Positions 18,705-27,911 are shown, counted from the stretch's first letter. The stretch is DNA of 64,000 bases from Paraburkholderia dilworthii (GCF_000472525.1 NZ_AWZT01000009.1:66564-130563); one strand, 5' to 3'. Translations and numbers: made by a program. The notes: a model not told the origin generated them from the sequence alone.

Positions 18705-20423
18705 TCACGCTTCGGCGCGCTCGGCTTCGTTGTCCAGCGCCGTTTCGAAGAACCGACCCTTGGCCTCTTCATTGGCGCGTGCATAAGCGCGATTCACGCC
18801 GCTGATCACCGCGCGAATCGATGCGGTCACCAGATTCGCGTCGATCCCCACGCCGAACGCACTGCCGGTCAGATCCGCACCAGCCATCTCGGCGACGGCG
18901 ACCGCGCGCGCATCGGCGCCTTGCGTCAGCGCGCGCTCCTCATAGTGCTGGATGCGCACAGGCACGCCCATCGCGTGCATCAATGCGTCGAGCGGACCGT
19001 TGCCTTCGCCGTTCAGCACGCGCCGCGTGCCATTGATATCGACGGTGAGTTTGATGCGCTCGCGTCCGTTCTGCTCGGACAAGCTGTGGCCGATGTAATG
19101 AACCGGCGAGGTGTTCTGCACATATTCCTGCTGGAACAGTTGCCAGATTTGCGACGGCGTGACTTCCTGTCCGCTGTCGTCGGTAAAGCGCTGCACGGCC
19201 GAGCTGAAATCCACTTGCAAGCGGCGCGGCAACACGACGCCGTAGCTCTGTTCGAGCAGATACGCGATGCCGCCTTTGCCCGACTGGCTGTTCACGCGAA
19301 TCACGGAATCGTAAGTGCGGCCGAGATCATTGGGATCGATCGGCATGTAGGGCACTTCCCAGACCGCGTCCGGCTTCTGCGCAGCGAAGCCTTTTTTGAT
19401 CGCGTCCTGATGCGAGCCGGAAAACGCGGTGAACACCAGATCGCCGACATACGGATGACGTGGATGCACCGGCAACTGCGTGCATTCCTCGGCGGTGCGC
19501 GCGACTTCATTGATGTTCGAGAAGTCGAGGCCGGGATCGACACCTTGCGTGTACAAATTCAGCGCGAGCGTGACGAGGTCCACGTTGCCGGTGCGCTCGC
19601 CGTTGCCGAACAGGCACCCTTCGATACGATCCGCGCCCGCCATCACCGCGAGTTCCGCCGCGGCCACGGCGGTTCCGCGATCGTTATGCGGATGCACGGA
19701 CACGATCAACGAATCTCGGCGCGCGAGATTGCGGTGCATCCATTCGATCTGGTCGGCGTAGACGTTCGGCGTGGCCATTTCGACCGTGGCCGGCAAGTTG
19801 ACGATGGCTTTGTGCCCGGGCGTCGGTTGCCAGATATCGAATACGGCGTCGCAGACTTCCTTCGCAAATTCGAGCTCCGTGCCGCTGAATACTTCAGGGC
19901 TGTATTGCAGCGTGAAGTGCGTTTCGGGCGTGGCATCGGCGAGACGCTTCATCGTGCGCGCGGCTTTTTGCGCGAGTTCCTTGACGCCGTTCTTGTCGAG
20001 CCCGAACACGATCTTGCGGAATTCCGGCGCGGTTGCGTTGTACAGATGCACGATCGCGCGCGGCGCGCCGCGCAACGATTCGAACGTACGCTCGATCAGG
20101 TCGTCGCGGGCCTGCGTCAATACTTCGATCGTCACGTCGTCGGGAATGTGGCCGCCCTCGATCAACTCGCGCACGAAGTTGAAGTCGGTCTGCGATGCCG
20201 ACGGAAACGCGACTTCGATTTCCTTGAAGCCGATCTGCACGAGAGTCTTGAACATGCGCATCTTACGCTCAGCGTTCATCGGCTCGAACAGTGCCTGATT
20301 GCCGTCGCGCAGGTCGGTGCTCATCCAGATGGGCGCATGCGTGATGGTGCGCGACGGCCATTGGCGGTCCGCCAAATTGATGGGCTTGAAGGAGCGGTAC
20401 TTGGTAGCAGGGTTCTTCAACAT
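18705..20423 (-). CDS. leuA: 2-isopropylmalate synthase (long type)
   Basis: A 572-residue enzyme that condenses acetyl-CoA with 2-oxoisovalerate, the first committed step of leucine synthesis. The catalytic TIM barrel begins with the metal- and base-containing [15 protein letters not shown]; the later [15 protein letters not shown] holds the metal histidines; the C-terminal LeuA dimer/allosteric domain runs from about residue 420 to the end. The N-terminus [14 protein letters not shown] is typical of the roughly 560-570-residue type. It is preceded by a leucine-rich leader peptide (20547-20627), so attenuation by leucyl-tRNA supply is likely. Confidence 0.95.
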   Translation of the reverse strand: MLKNPATKYRSFKPINLADRQWPSRTITHAPIWMSTDLRDGNQALFEPMNAERKMRMFKTLVQIGFKEIEVAFPSASQTDFNFVRELIEGGHIPDDVTIEVLTQARDDLIERTFESLRGAPRAIVHLYNATAPEFRKIVFGLDKNGVKELAQKAARTMKRLADATPETHFTLQYSPEVFSGTELEFAKEVCDAVFDIWQPTPGHKAIVNLPATVEMATPNVYADQIEWMHRNLARRDSLIVSVHPHNDRGTAVAAAELAVMAGADRIEGCLFGNGERTGNVDLVTLALNLYTQGVDPGLDFSNINEVARTAEECTQLPVHPRHPYVGDLVFTAFSGSHQDAIKKGFAAQKPDAVWEVPYMPIDPNDLGRTYDSVIRVNSQSGKGGIAYLLEQSYGVVLPRRLQVDFSSAVQRFTDDSGQEVTPSQIWQLFQQEYVQNTSPVHYIGHSLSEQNGRERIKLTVDINGTRRVLNGEGNGPLDALMHAMGVPVRIQHYEERALTQGADARAVAVAEMAGADLTGSAFGVGIDANLVTASIRAVISGVNRAYARANEEAKGRFFETALDNEAERAEA

Positions 20424-20469
20424 TTTTCATCGTCCGTGGGTTCGACAGGCTGGTAGTCGACCGGACGAC

Positions 20470-20507
20470 AAAAACGCAAAGCAGCGCCGCCGGTCGGAAA
20501 CCGGGGC
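20470..20507 (-). terminator. Possible attenuator hairpin in the leuA leader
   Basis: Reading leftward, GCCCCGGT (20507-20500) pairs with ACCGGCGGC (20494-20486) around a 5-base loop with one bulge. A TTTTT run follows 11 bases later (20474-20470). The distance to the U-run is longer than in a classical terminator, so the attenuator is plausible but not proven. Confidence 0.35.
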
Positions 20508-20546
20508 TGGTCAGTTACTGGGGAGTTATGCGGTGCTTCGGGTGTT

Positions 20547-20627
20547 TCAGATGGAAGCGCGCAGCAGCAGACCTAGCCCGGTGAAGTGGGCTAGTAGTAG
20601 CGATAGGGTGGTCTGGGCGCGGTACAT
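20547..20627 (-). CDS. leuL: leu leader peptide (attenuator peptide of leuA)
   Basis: A 26-codon open frame from the ATG at 20627 to the TGA at 20549-20547, ending 123 bases before leuA. Eight codons are leucine: residues 8, 10-12, 18 and 20-22. Five of these are CTA, which is scarce in GC-rich genes, and three are CTG in a row. The runs TLSLLLA and TGLGLLLRA are what ribosome-stalling leu leaders look like. The peptide matches no other gene type and its position fits transcription attenuation of leucine synthesis. Confidence 0.8.
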   Translation of the reverse strand: MYRAQTTLSLLLAHFTGLGLLLRASI

Positions 20628-20725
20628 AGTGCGCAATAGGAACATATTATTGGGACGGCGTCAAGCAGGGCGCTCGCGTGCGGCGCCAGGCTACAATTCC
20701 CAACGGCTTGAAAAACGGAACGTCA

Positions 20726-21391
20726 ATGAAGATTCGGATTGTCACTATCGCGTGTGCCGCGACCGCTACAGCACTTCTCGCGGCCTGCACGGCTGTCTAC
20801 AAAAATTCGGACGCGTGCGAGCAGTTGATGCGAAGCAAGCTGGCAGAAACATCGTCCGATACGCTCAAGATCGGCCATACGGGCGCAGGTATCGACGGTT
20901 CACGCGTCGTGGTCGAAGGGTCCATTGAACATGTGATGACGGCCTCCGAAGTTGCCGCGGCGTCGGCGCGTGCTGCTTCGGGCGCGCGGGCGGGACGAAG
21001 AGCGGCTGCGTCGGGTGTGGTGGCGGCTTCGGCTCCGGCTTCGGCTTCGGCTGTGCGGGCTGCGTCGGCTTCTACTGGTTCCGCGGCTTCTGATTCGGCT
21101 CGGGCTGCTAGCCTGGCAGGGATGTCGGGTGCGACTGCTTCGCCGCGTGACTCGGGTGCTTCAGGCGGTTCAGGTGCTTCAGGTGTTGCAGATGCATCGT
21201 ATGCGGCGTCAGCGATGCTGGCGTCGGAAGCTGATGGGCTTGCGCTGAAGCCGGCCAAGCCGAAGAAGATCGTTCTGGCCGCCGCCGCCGAATGCACGTT
21301 CCGTGGTCCCTCGCTCGACACGTTCAGTTGGCTAGCACCGGCGAAGCTTGCCGCGCGGGCAGAATCGGATGCAAGTGAAGCAGGGGACTAA
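20726..21391 (+). CDS. Ala/Ser-rich hypothetical lipoprotein
   Basis: A 221-residue protein with a lipoprotein signal: the hydrophobic stretch ends in LLAAC, placing the lipidated Cys at residue 21. A short ordered part (YKNSDACEQLMRSKLAE) is followed by a long low-complexity Ala/Ser/Gly region (about residues 75-165), then a short C-terminal segment with CTFRGPSLDTFSWL. The start at 20726 places the signal peptide at the N-terminus. It is divergent from the leuA leader. I do not recognise the family; an envelope location is the only supported statement. Confidence 0.65.
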   Translation: MKIRIVTIACAATATALLAACTAVYKNSDACEQLMRSKLAETSSDTLKIGHTGAGIDGSRVVVEGSIEHVMTASEVAAASARAASGARAGRRAAASGVVAASAPASASAVRAASASTGSAASDSARAASLAGMSGATASPRDSGASGGSGASGVADASYAASAMLASEADGLALKPAKPKKIVLAAAAECTFRGPSLDTFSWLAPAKLAARAESDASEAGD

Positions 21392-21578
21392 AACTTTCCA
21401 CCCAGACGATTCATAGCTGGCCTGCTGCAGTCAATATGCGTCAACATGCGTGGCCGCGCGCGCGTGCAGCCATGCACATGCCTAGCGCGGAGCCATACCT
21501 GTACGTACCGAAGCGCAGTCACACGGTAGGCGGCTAATCCCGCCAACGCCGAGTGACTGTTTTATATTCAGCCGGCCG

Positions 21579-23513
21579 TCAGGCCACCACGTTCGCATCG
21601 CGCCGGCTCTGCGCTTTATTCATCAACGCGAGCACGCTTTGCGCCAACACCTGCGGGCGGCCTTCAAAGCAGCGCTCGACCGCGCATGTATCAATCAGAC
21701 GCTGCCGCAATGCCGTGCGTTCGTCGTGACTCTCGATCATTCGCACGGCTGCCGCGATATAACTCTCAACGCTGTCTCCCGTTGTCCACGGCGGCATGCC
21801 GACCCGCTCGAACAGCGCGCTGTCGATCCGTTCGAACACTTCGGGGCCGCGCTTGCACACGCCGGGCAAACCGAGCGTGAGCGCGTCGACGATGCCATTC
21901 GTATTGCCGAATGGAAACGGACTCAGAAAGAGATCCGAGCGATTCACGCGCTCAAGGTAGCTCGCATACTGGTGAAATTCGTGCACGACCGCGCCCGGCA
22001 GCGCGCGGCCAATGACTTCGCGCATTTGATCGAGCGCGAGGCCGGCTGGCACGCCGCTCATGAAATGAAACTCGACGGGCGTGCGGGCGCGTGCGCCGAT
22101 CTCACGGCAGGCCGCGAGGAAGCCGGGATTGAGCTTCATCGCGCTGGCGGTAATGACCACTTCTAGCGTTTCGCGCACAGCCGGAATGCACGTGACGAGC
22201 TCCGGCAACGCAACCGAAGGCCGGTACGGCTGCCCGTCTTTCGGCAGCCTCATCAGGCTTTCGCTGAAGCATGCAGGATCGCCGACGTAGTCTTCCTCGA
22301 CGCTGACGTAGTCGATCTTGTCGGAGTGCGTGGTGGCTGGGTGCCCGAGGCCCGCAATCTGCAGCGGCGCGACGCGCAGATTGGACATGAACACCGTCAT
22401 CACGAACATGCCGACGCTCGGCATATACAGCACCTCCGGCTTTTCGCGCTCGGCAAAGTCGCGAATGGTCTGCAGGCATTCGCCGATATAGTCCGGACGC
22501 TCCAGTTCGATGAAACGGTCGAAGACCGCCCGGCCGGTATTGTCCGTTGCGTAGCCGAAACCGAAGCCCACCACTTCGAAATGCTCGCGCGCCGCCTCCA
22601 GCGTGCGCGAGTGCGTGCGGTAGATCGAATGCGCGCCGCCGAACCACTCGAGCACGACCAGCATCAACGGCTTCTTGCGCCGCTTCACATTTTTCGCGTT
22701 CTTCGCGGTCTTGAGGTTCGCGGCGTTGGCTTTGGCGTTGCCGTTCGCGTCGGCGTTGGCGCTACGCGGCGCGGCCGGCAGGTCCGTCAAGCCCAGTTGT
22801 GCGAGCTTGCGCCGCACGAGCACATTGATGTCGCGCTTGATCTCGTGACGGCGCGGCGTCTCGGCGTAGCTGCAAAACATGTACGCGTTATGCAGCAAGG
22901 CGGTGGGCAGATCGTCGAGGTCGTCGATCTGCTGCAGCTTGCCGGGCAGCCATTCGATCAGCGCCTCGCGCTTGAGGTGCGCGCTTGGCGAGCCCTTGAA
23001 AACCGGCGCGAGCAGGACCAGCGCGAGGCAGGCCGCAAGGACCTTGTTGTAGGACCACAGCGCGGAAAAGTCGAGCTCCAGTTCGGACTCGGTTGAATAG
23101 AGCACGCAGAGCCTTTCGACGAAACTGTCGCCGGCAAGAAACTGCCTGTCATGCGCGCCGCGCGGATTCAGGTGACAAGCGACATGGTCGGCGTTGCCGA
23201 ACGGCGTGACGTAGAACAGCAACCCCACCCATTCATGCAGTGTCAGAAATAGCCTGAAACACTCGGCGGGCAACTCGAATCCGGGGTCGGCAAACAATGT
23301 GGAGGAGGCACTCGCGAGCCGCGTGCAGAAGCGCCTGCGTTGCTCGGCGGGCATGATGCCTTCCATACCCGACGCAAGGAAGCTCTCGTCCAGTACACCG
23401 CGTTTGTGCTGAAGCAGCGCGAACGCGGACAGCAGCTGGATCGACGCGCGGGTATGCTGCCGTGTATAAACGAGCTGCTCGAACTCGTCGAGCGAAAAAG
23501 TGGCTTCTTCCAT
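21579..23513 (-). CDS. HMW1C-like cytoplasmic N-glycosyltransferase (GT41)
   Basis: A 644-residue protein close in length to Haemophilus HMW1C (about 620). Its N-terminal half is helical without TPR signature, followed by a GT-B glycosyltransferase. Recognisable family blocks are GLGHPATTHSDKIDYVSVEE, FSESLMRLPKDGQPYRPS and PFPFGNTNGIVDALTLGLPG. Known members add glucose or galactose to asparagines of adhesins in the cytoplasm. A lysine/asparagine-rich stretch around residues 250-280 looks like a linker insert. No adhesin or autotransporter lies nearby, so its target is unknown. The start at 23513 has only a weak ribosome site. Confidence 0.8.
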   Translation of the reverse strand: MEEATFSLDEFEQLVYTRQHTRASIQLLSAFALLQHKRGVLDESFLASGMEGIMPAEQRRRFCTRLASASSTLFADPGFELPAECFRLFLTLHEWVGLLFYVTPFGNADHVACHLNPRGAHDRQFLAGDSFVERLCVLYSTESELELDFSALWSYNKVLAACLALVLLAPVFKGSPSAHLKREALIEWLPGKLQQIDDLDDLPTALLHNAYMFCSYAETPRRHEIKRDINVLVRRKLAQLGLTDLPAAPRSANADANGNAKANAANLKTAKNAKNVKRRKKPLMLVVLEWFGGAHSIYRTHSRTLEAAREHFEVVGFGFGYATDNTGRAVFDRFIELERPDYIGECLQTIRDFAEREKPEVLYMPSVGMFVMTVFMSNLRVAPLQIAGLGHPATTHSDKIDYVSVEEDYVGDPACFSESLMRLPKDGQPYRPSVALPELVTCIPAVRETLEVVITASAMKLNPGFLAACREIGARARTPVEFHFMSGVPAGLALDQMREVIGRALPGAVVHEFHQYASYLERVNRSDLFLSPFPFGNTNGIVDALTLGLPGVCKRGPEVFERIDSALFERVGMPPWTTGDSVESYIAAAVRMIESHDERTALRQRLIDTCAVERCFEGRPQVLAQSVLALMNKAQSRRDANVVA

Positions 23514-23655
23514 CGGATGGCGGTTGGCAGTTATGCATGACTAACTATCTTCCAGATCTGTTAGCCGCGAATGGCGATTATCGCAGCCAGCCGATATCGA
23601 ATTTGTGCCGCCCACGAGTTTGCGAATTTTCAGCACGCCAAATGCGGCCTTCGAT

Positions 23656-24921
23656 TCAGAAGGCGTAGTAAGGACCGGGCCCCGCCGAGGTCGCGCGCGA
23701 GGCGATCGCGGTGTACACGCGGCGCCCGAAAAAGAACGGCAAGCCCCATCCGAAGCCGCTGCTGGCTATGCCCGCAATGTTGTTGAAGGCGTTGTTCGCG
23801 GAGGCGAACAGCACACGCGAGTTGCCCACTGAAAACGTGACCACGTTCGACACGCCGTTCGTGCCGGTGATGGCCGCGTTCGCCGTCTGCGTGGAGCTCG
23901 GGCAGTACCAGTAGCCGCACTGCGGCAGTTGGGTGTCGCGATAGAAAAGGCCGTTCGAGCCGGTGTCGAGATAACTTTGCGTGTAGGTCTGAGCACCGCG
24001 CGTCGTGCTCACGTAACCGGTCTGCGGATTACCCTTTATCACGCCCGCGCTGCCGAGCGTGTTGTTCGCCTGAGTGCCGATGCCGAAGATCATCGAACCC
24101 GAAACGGTAGCCGCGCCGCCGTCCGGAATCGCGGGAAGATCGATTACCACGCCGTTGTTGTCGAGTGCAAAGCGGCTGACAGGATTGACGACTTGCTGCG
24201 CGAGGGGTTGCGCGGTCGGCAGGCAGGCGCCGCTCGCGTCGCAGCTGTAGTACCAGCGGGGCAGCGCCGCCTTCACGCAGGCGCCGCCGCAGTCGGCCGC
24301 GAACACGCCGACGCCGAGAATGCCGTTGGCGCGCAGCGTGTCGAGCGTGAGCATCGACGGGCCGGAGCCGGCGCAATCGGCGGGGACCGTCGGCACTGAA
24401 GGGTCGGCGATCAGTTGAATCGGGATCGACGCCGCCAGTTGCCCGGCCATGCGCACGTCGGCGTTGCGCACCGCGCCCCATGCGTAGCCGCCGCCGAATA
24501 CCGCGCATTCGCCCGATACGCCGGCGCCCGACGCTACCGCGGCGAGCGGCAAACTCGCCGGCACCGCGGACGCGAGAATGCGCAAGCCGTGCGAGCCGGA
24601 GTCGACCTGAATGTTGTCGATGGTCGAGCAGTTGCCCGTGCCCGGCTGGCAGAGGGTCACGCTCGTGGTCAGCATGTTGCGCGTTAGGCGCGGCGCGGAC
24701 TGCACGACGACAGGATGAATGTTAGGCGTGTTCGACTGTGCAGCGGCGGTGCCGCTCGGGCTGGAAGCGGCGGACGGAGCCGACGCGGAAGGCGCGCTGG
24801 CCGCGCCCGCACTGCTGGCGGGGGTGGTCGCGGCGGGGGCGCTGCTGCCGCCACCGCCGCCACAAGCCGCAAGGGTGGCGCAGGCGAGGAACAGGGGGCA
24901 AAGGAAGAGGTTCGGCTTCAT
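23656..24921 (-). CDS. DUF3443 lipoprotein with pepsin-like aspartic-protease features
   Basis: A 421-residue secreted lipoprotein: signal peptide with lipobox TLAAC (Cys20), then GGGGG and an Ala/Ser/Pro linker to about residue 65. I recognise the Burkholderia DUF3443 family. The sequence shows two Asp motifs, VDSGSHGL (Asp107) and LDTGSNGL (Asp319), a hydrophobic-Gly block NGILGVGVF near 200, and GLPFFFGRRVYTAI near the C-terminus. Together these resemble the two lobes of pepsin-type peptidases. The start at 24921 puts the signal peptide first; an in-frame start at 25020 would bury it. It pairs with the DUF2844 gene upstream. Confidence 0.8.
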   Translation of the reverse strand: MKPNLFLCPLFLACATLAACGGGGGSSAPAATTPASSAGAASAPSASAPSAASSPSGTAAAQSNTPNIHPVVVQSAPRLTRNMLTTSVTLCQPGTGNCSTIDNIQVDSGSHGLRILASAVPASLPLAAVASGAGVSGECAVFGGGYAWGAVRNADVRMAGQLAASIPIQLIADPSVPTVPADCAGSGPSMLTLDTLRANGILGVGVFAADCGGACVKAALPRWYYSCDASGACLPTAQPLAQQVVNPVSRFALDNNGVVIDLPAIPDGGAATVSGSMIFGIGTQANNTLGSAGVIKGNPQTGYVSTTRGAQTYTQSYLDTGSNGLFYRDTQLPQCGYWYCPSSTQTANAAITGTNGVSNVVTFSVGNSRVLFASANNAFNNIAGIASSGFGWGLPFFFGRRVYTAIASRATSAGPGPYYAF

Positions 24922-25186
24922 GGCGTCGGGGTGGTCGGCAGTTTGTTTGGGTTGTTCTGAGGGCTTGCGCGCGCAGCTTGCCAGCATCCGGCTAAAGTGC
25001 GGCACGACCGCGAGCATCACGCGACCGCGAGCATCAATTGGCGGGGCTTGCCGGGCGTTTGAATGGCGGCGTTTGCAGGGCGCTGGTCGTCAGTTCGTGC
25101 GGGGGGCGCTTGCGTCGTGGTCGCGCTCTAGCCGGAAGCCGCATCGGAAGCGCGCGCGGTGTTTCCGGCGAGCGTCCGAATAAGCG

Positions 25187-25651
25187 TCAGCGGAGGTCGT
25201 CGACCGTGACGCCCGGCGGCAACGCGCCCGGCAACCACGCGCGGCCCGCGTAGCCGCGCATCGGCCCGCCCGATTCCACGACGACATCCGGCCGCACGAC
25301 GCGCGACGCGTGCAGATTGCCGTCGGCCGCCGCCGCGGCTGCGCCTGCCCTGTAGGAGCCGGCGTAGTTGCCGAGCAGGGCGACGAGATCGGGCATCGTC
25401 GGACCCTGCCACGTATAGGCGACGATTTCGCCGGTGTTCGCCGCGTATTCGTTGATGACCGTGTTGCCTGCATCGGTCGAGGTGCGCAGGCGCAGCGCGC
25501 CGTTCAGCAGGTTTTGCGGCGCGGTGCCGTTGCCCGCCGGCTTCAGCGACATCACGCCGCCGAGTTGAGCGCAAGCATTGACGCTGCCGCACAGCGTCGC
25601 GACGGCGATCGCAGACGCAGTAATGACGTGGAAGAAATGGACTTGGGGCAT
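25187..25651 (-). CDS. DUF2844 exported protein
   Basis: A 154-residue protein with an N-terminal signal sequence (to about residue 28, ending NACA), then a small domain with TSTDAGNTVINEYAANTGEIVAYTWQGPTMPDL. This is the DUF2844 family, commonly found just upstream of DUF3443 in Burkholderia. A 265-base gap separates it from the DUF3443 start; no other gene is visible there. Its function is unknown. A possible role is as a partner, substrate or inhibitor of the DUF3443 protein, which is speculation. Confidence 0.8.
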   Translation of the reverse strand: MPQVHFFHVITASAIAVATLCGSVNACAQLGGVMSLKPAGNGTAPQNLLNGALRLRTSTDAGNTVINEYAANTGEIVAYTWQGPTMPDLVALLGNYAGSYRAGAAAAAADGNLHASRVVRPDVVVESGGPMRGYAGRAWLPGALPPGVTVDDLR

Positions 25652-25995
25652 GGGAGTCTCTTGTGCGCGGGGCGTTCGGGTCTTATTGACGAGTTAATTT
25701 GAAGATAACACCCGAGTTTCCTGGCGAAGCCTGGCGCCCGTTTCGCGGCATCGCCTCATCGCAAAATCGGTGTATGCGGATTTCGTAAAGAGTCTTTTAA
25801 AACAATGTCCTGACACACTGATCGCGCGCATCTGACAGGCCGTTCGGAATAGTTGTCGATTGTTAAATGTGCCGCATGCGAGTGAGTCGACGAGCCGGGC
25901 AAACCCCAGTTTTTGCACAGGGCTCGCCGGGATCGGTAAAATGTTGGGTTGATCCACGGAAACTTGCCGTGGCGTAGCGGAAGGATTCCCCGAAC
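25652..25995. other. Intergenic gap with a bamC promoter candidate
   Basis: No gene is seen. A rightward promoter candidate has TTGCAC (25913-25918), an 18-base spacer and TAAAAT (25937-25942), 53 bases before bamC. The left part is AT-richer than its surroundings and may hold the leftward DUF2844 promoter, which I could not pin down. Confidence 0.45.
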
Positions 25996-27228
25996 ATGAC
26001 TGATCTTCGTCTTACCAAGCGGTTTGCAGTAATGCTGATGGCGGGCGGGCTGGTCGCCGGCTGCGGCACGTCGTCGCCGACCAAAGTCGACTACAAGAGC
26101 GACTCGAAATCGAAGCAGGTGTCACTCGCCGTGCCGCCGAACATGATCGACGAGACGCCCGATCAGCGTTCGCTGCCGCCGCAAGGCGGCGAAACCTCGT
26201 TGTCCACGCTGCGTCAGGTGCAGGCCCAGGCGCCCGCGGCGAACACGCTCGCCGTCGTGCCGCCCGTGAGGGGCATGCATATCCAGCGCGACGGCACGGA
26301 AAGCTGGCTCGTGATCGACGGCAAAGCGCCCGCAGACGCGTGGCCGCAAATCCGCCGGTTCTGGCAGGAACAAGGCTTCCTGCTGGTAGTCGATCAGCGC
26401 GACAAGGGCGTGATGGAGACCGACTGGAACGAAACCCACGCGCAGATCAACGACGGTCTGATCCGCAGCACGCTGTCGAAGGCAATGGGCAACAGCTACG
26501 TGACTTCCGAGCGCAACAAGTACCGCACGCGCCTCGAAGCTGCGCCGAATGGCGGCACTTACGTGTTCATCAGCCAGAAAGGCATGCGCGAGGCGCTGAC
26601 CGGCACGAACAACGACTCGAGCACGTGGGAGCTGAAGCCGAACGATCCCGGCCTCGAGCAGGAGTATCTGAAGCGCTTGATGGCGGCGCTCGCGCTCGCC
26701 GATTCGCGCGGCAAGTCGGGCGGCACGCAGAGCGCCGACCTGTCGCCGGCCGGCGCTCAGACGGCGCCTAACGCAGCGACGGCGGGCGCGAAATCGGCGG
26801 CTGCGGCCACGGCGGCGCAGAACGTCGCGCTGTCGGCCCAGCAACCCGTGCGCGATCCGGACGCGGCCAATGCGTCGGCGCAGTTGTCGTCGAACGAACT
26901 GACGCTTGGCGAGCCGTATGACCGCGCCTGGCTGCGCGTGGGCCTCGCGCTCGACCGCAGCAACTTCACCGTCGACGACCGCGATCTGAGCCGCGGCCTG
27001 TACTTCGTGCGCTACGTCGATCCGAAGGACATGACGTCGGCCGAGCAGGGCTTCTGGAGCCAGGTGTTCCACGGCAAGAAGGAAAAAGTGGCGAGGCAGT
27101 ATCGCGTGAACGTCCGCGCGTTGACGCCTGACCAGACCCGCGTGGCCGTGGTCGACGACAAGGGCGGTATCGATGAAAGCCCGCAGGCCAAGCAGATCAT
27201 GACGCTGATGGCCGACCAGTTGCACTGA
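25996..27228 (+). CDS. bamC: BamC (NlpB), outer membrane protein assembly lipoprotein
   Basis: A 410-residue lipoprotein of the Bam complex that inserts beta-barrel proteins in the outer membrane. Lipobox LVAGC (Cys23) is followed by the extended BamD-binding segment (TKVDYKSDSK), then two helix-grip domains (about residues 95-235 and 300-405) joined by an Ala-rich linker. AAGGA lies upstream of the ATG. The typical upstream neighbour dapA is not present here. A clear intrinsic terminator follows at 27264. Confidence 0.9.
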   Translation: MTDLRLTKRFAVMLMAGGLVAGCGTSSPTKVDYKSDSKSKQVSLAVPPNMIDETPDQRSLPPQGGETSLSTLRQVQAQAPAANTLAVVPPVRGMHIQRDGTESWLVIDGKAPADAWPQIRRFWQEQGFLLVVDQRDKGVMETDWNETHAQINDGLIRSTLSKAMGNSYVTSERNKYRTRLEAAPNGGTYVFISQKGMREALTGTNNDSSTWELKPNDPGLEQEYLKRLMAALALADSRGKSGGTQSADLSPAGAQTAPNAATAGAKSAAAATAAQNVALSAQQPVRDPDAANASAQLSSNELTLGEPYDRAWLRVGLALDRSNFTVDDRDLSRGLYFVRYVDPKDMTSAEQGFWSQVFHGKKEKVARQYRVNVRALTPDQTRVAVVDDKGGIDESPQAKQIMTLMADQLH

Positions 27229-27263
27229 AGCAGCACGCCGCAAGCCGTCTTAAACCCGTCTGG

Positions 27264-27298
27264 AACCCGTCCGGGGCACTGTCCCGGGCGGGTTTTTT
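27264..27298 (+). terminator. Intrinsic terminator of bamC
   Basis: A GC-rich hairpin (AACCCGTCCGGG pairing with CCCGGGCGGGTT) around a short loop, followed by TTTTTT. It lies 36 bases after the bamC stop. Confidence 0.85.
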
Positions 27299-27402
27299 CA
27301 TGCCGGTATCGACGCTCGCGTTGCGGTTACGCGGCGCCGCGTGCACATGTCTTGCTTGCGATGAGTGTGCCGGCGCTGACCGGCGTTCAACGGGAGGAAG
27401 CC

Positions 27403-27558
27403 ATGTTCGACGTGATCCCTTACTGGATGTGGGCGGCGAGCTTGCTCGTTCTCGCGCTGGTGTGCGGCGCAGCCTTGAGTCCCCGCGAGCCCCGGCGGCG
27501 TCCCGCGCTGCGCGGTCGCGCTACGGGTACGCTGCGCTCCAGATGGCCGATGCGCTGA
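27403..27558 (+). CDS. Small single-span membrane protein (hypothetical)
   Basis: A 51-codon frame whose ATG at 27403 has GGGAGGAA 5 bases upstream, a strong ribosome site. The product starts MFDVIPYWMW, has one hydrophobic helix (about residues 10-26) and a basic, Arg/Pro-rich tail. It stands alone after the bamC terminator. No family is recognised; the strong ribosome site and membrane helix are the only support. Confidence 0.4.
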   Translation: MFDVIPYWMWAASLLVLALVCGAALSPREPRRRPALRGRATGTLRSRWPMR

Positions 27559-27911
27559 ACCTCGCTCATTCGTGTCGCCGCTTCGTGCGACGGTCTTACG
27601 ACGACAGGCAGCGCGTAACGTGACGTTACGCCGGTGACGTAGCCCCCGAACCCTCCGCGGCGGCGTGTCCAGCGCGTCGCCCTTCGCTTTTATTCCCTGC
27701 TTAATCAATGCGTTGCGGCAAACCTTTGCCGGTTCGCACGAACTGGCACGCAAGGTGCTTTTAATGGTTCATGGGGCCGGATTGCGCAGCCCCGCGTGAG
27801 CCTGATGGCGGCGCTTCCCGGCGGCATTTTCAACCAGTCGAGAATCGGTCCGGCAGCCGATGCTCAGCCCGATGACGGCCGCGCGCCTGGCGCGCTGGCC
27901 TCGGTGGCCCC
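27559..27911 (+). other. Untranslated stretch with hairpins, candidate RNA gene
   Basis: No convincing protein gene. Two small hairpins lie side by side: GGCAAA-CC-TTTGCC (27717-27730) and CCGGTTCG-CA-CGAACTGG (27729-27746), which overlap by two bases. The stretch ends in two rightward terminator-like hairpins (27912-27976), although the last protein start upstream is the 51-codon gene. It may be a structured RNA or a long 3' UTR. I cannot match it to a known RNA family. Confidence 0.3.

Noticed and set aside
20950..21200. Repeated GCTTCGG-type units as a CRISPR or satellite
   Set aside because: Irregular and in frame with Ala/Ser codons of the lipoprotein; no spacer structure.
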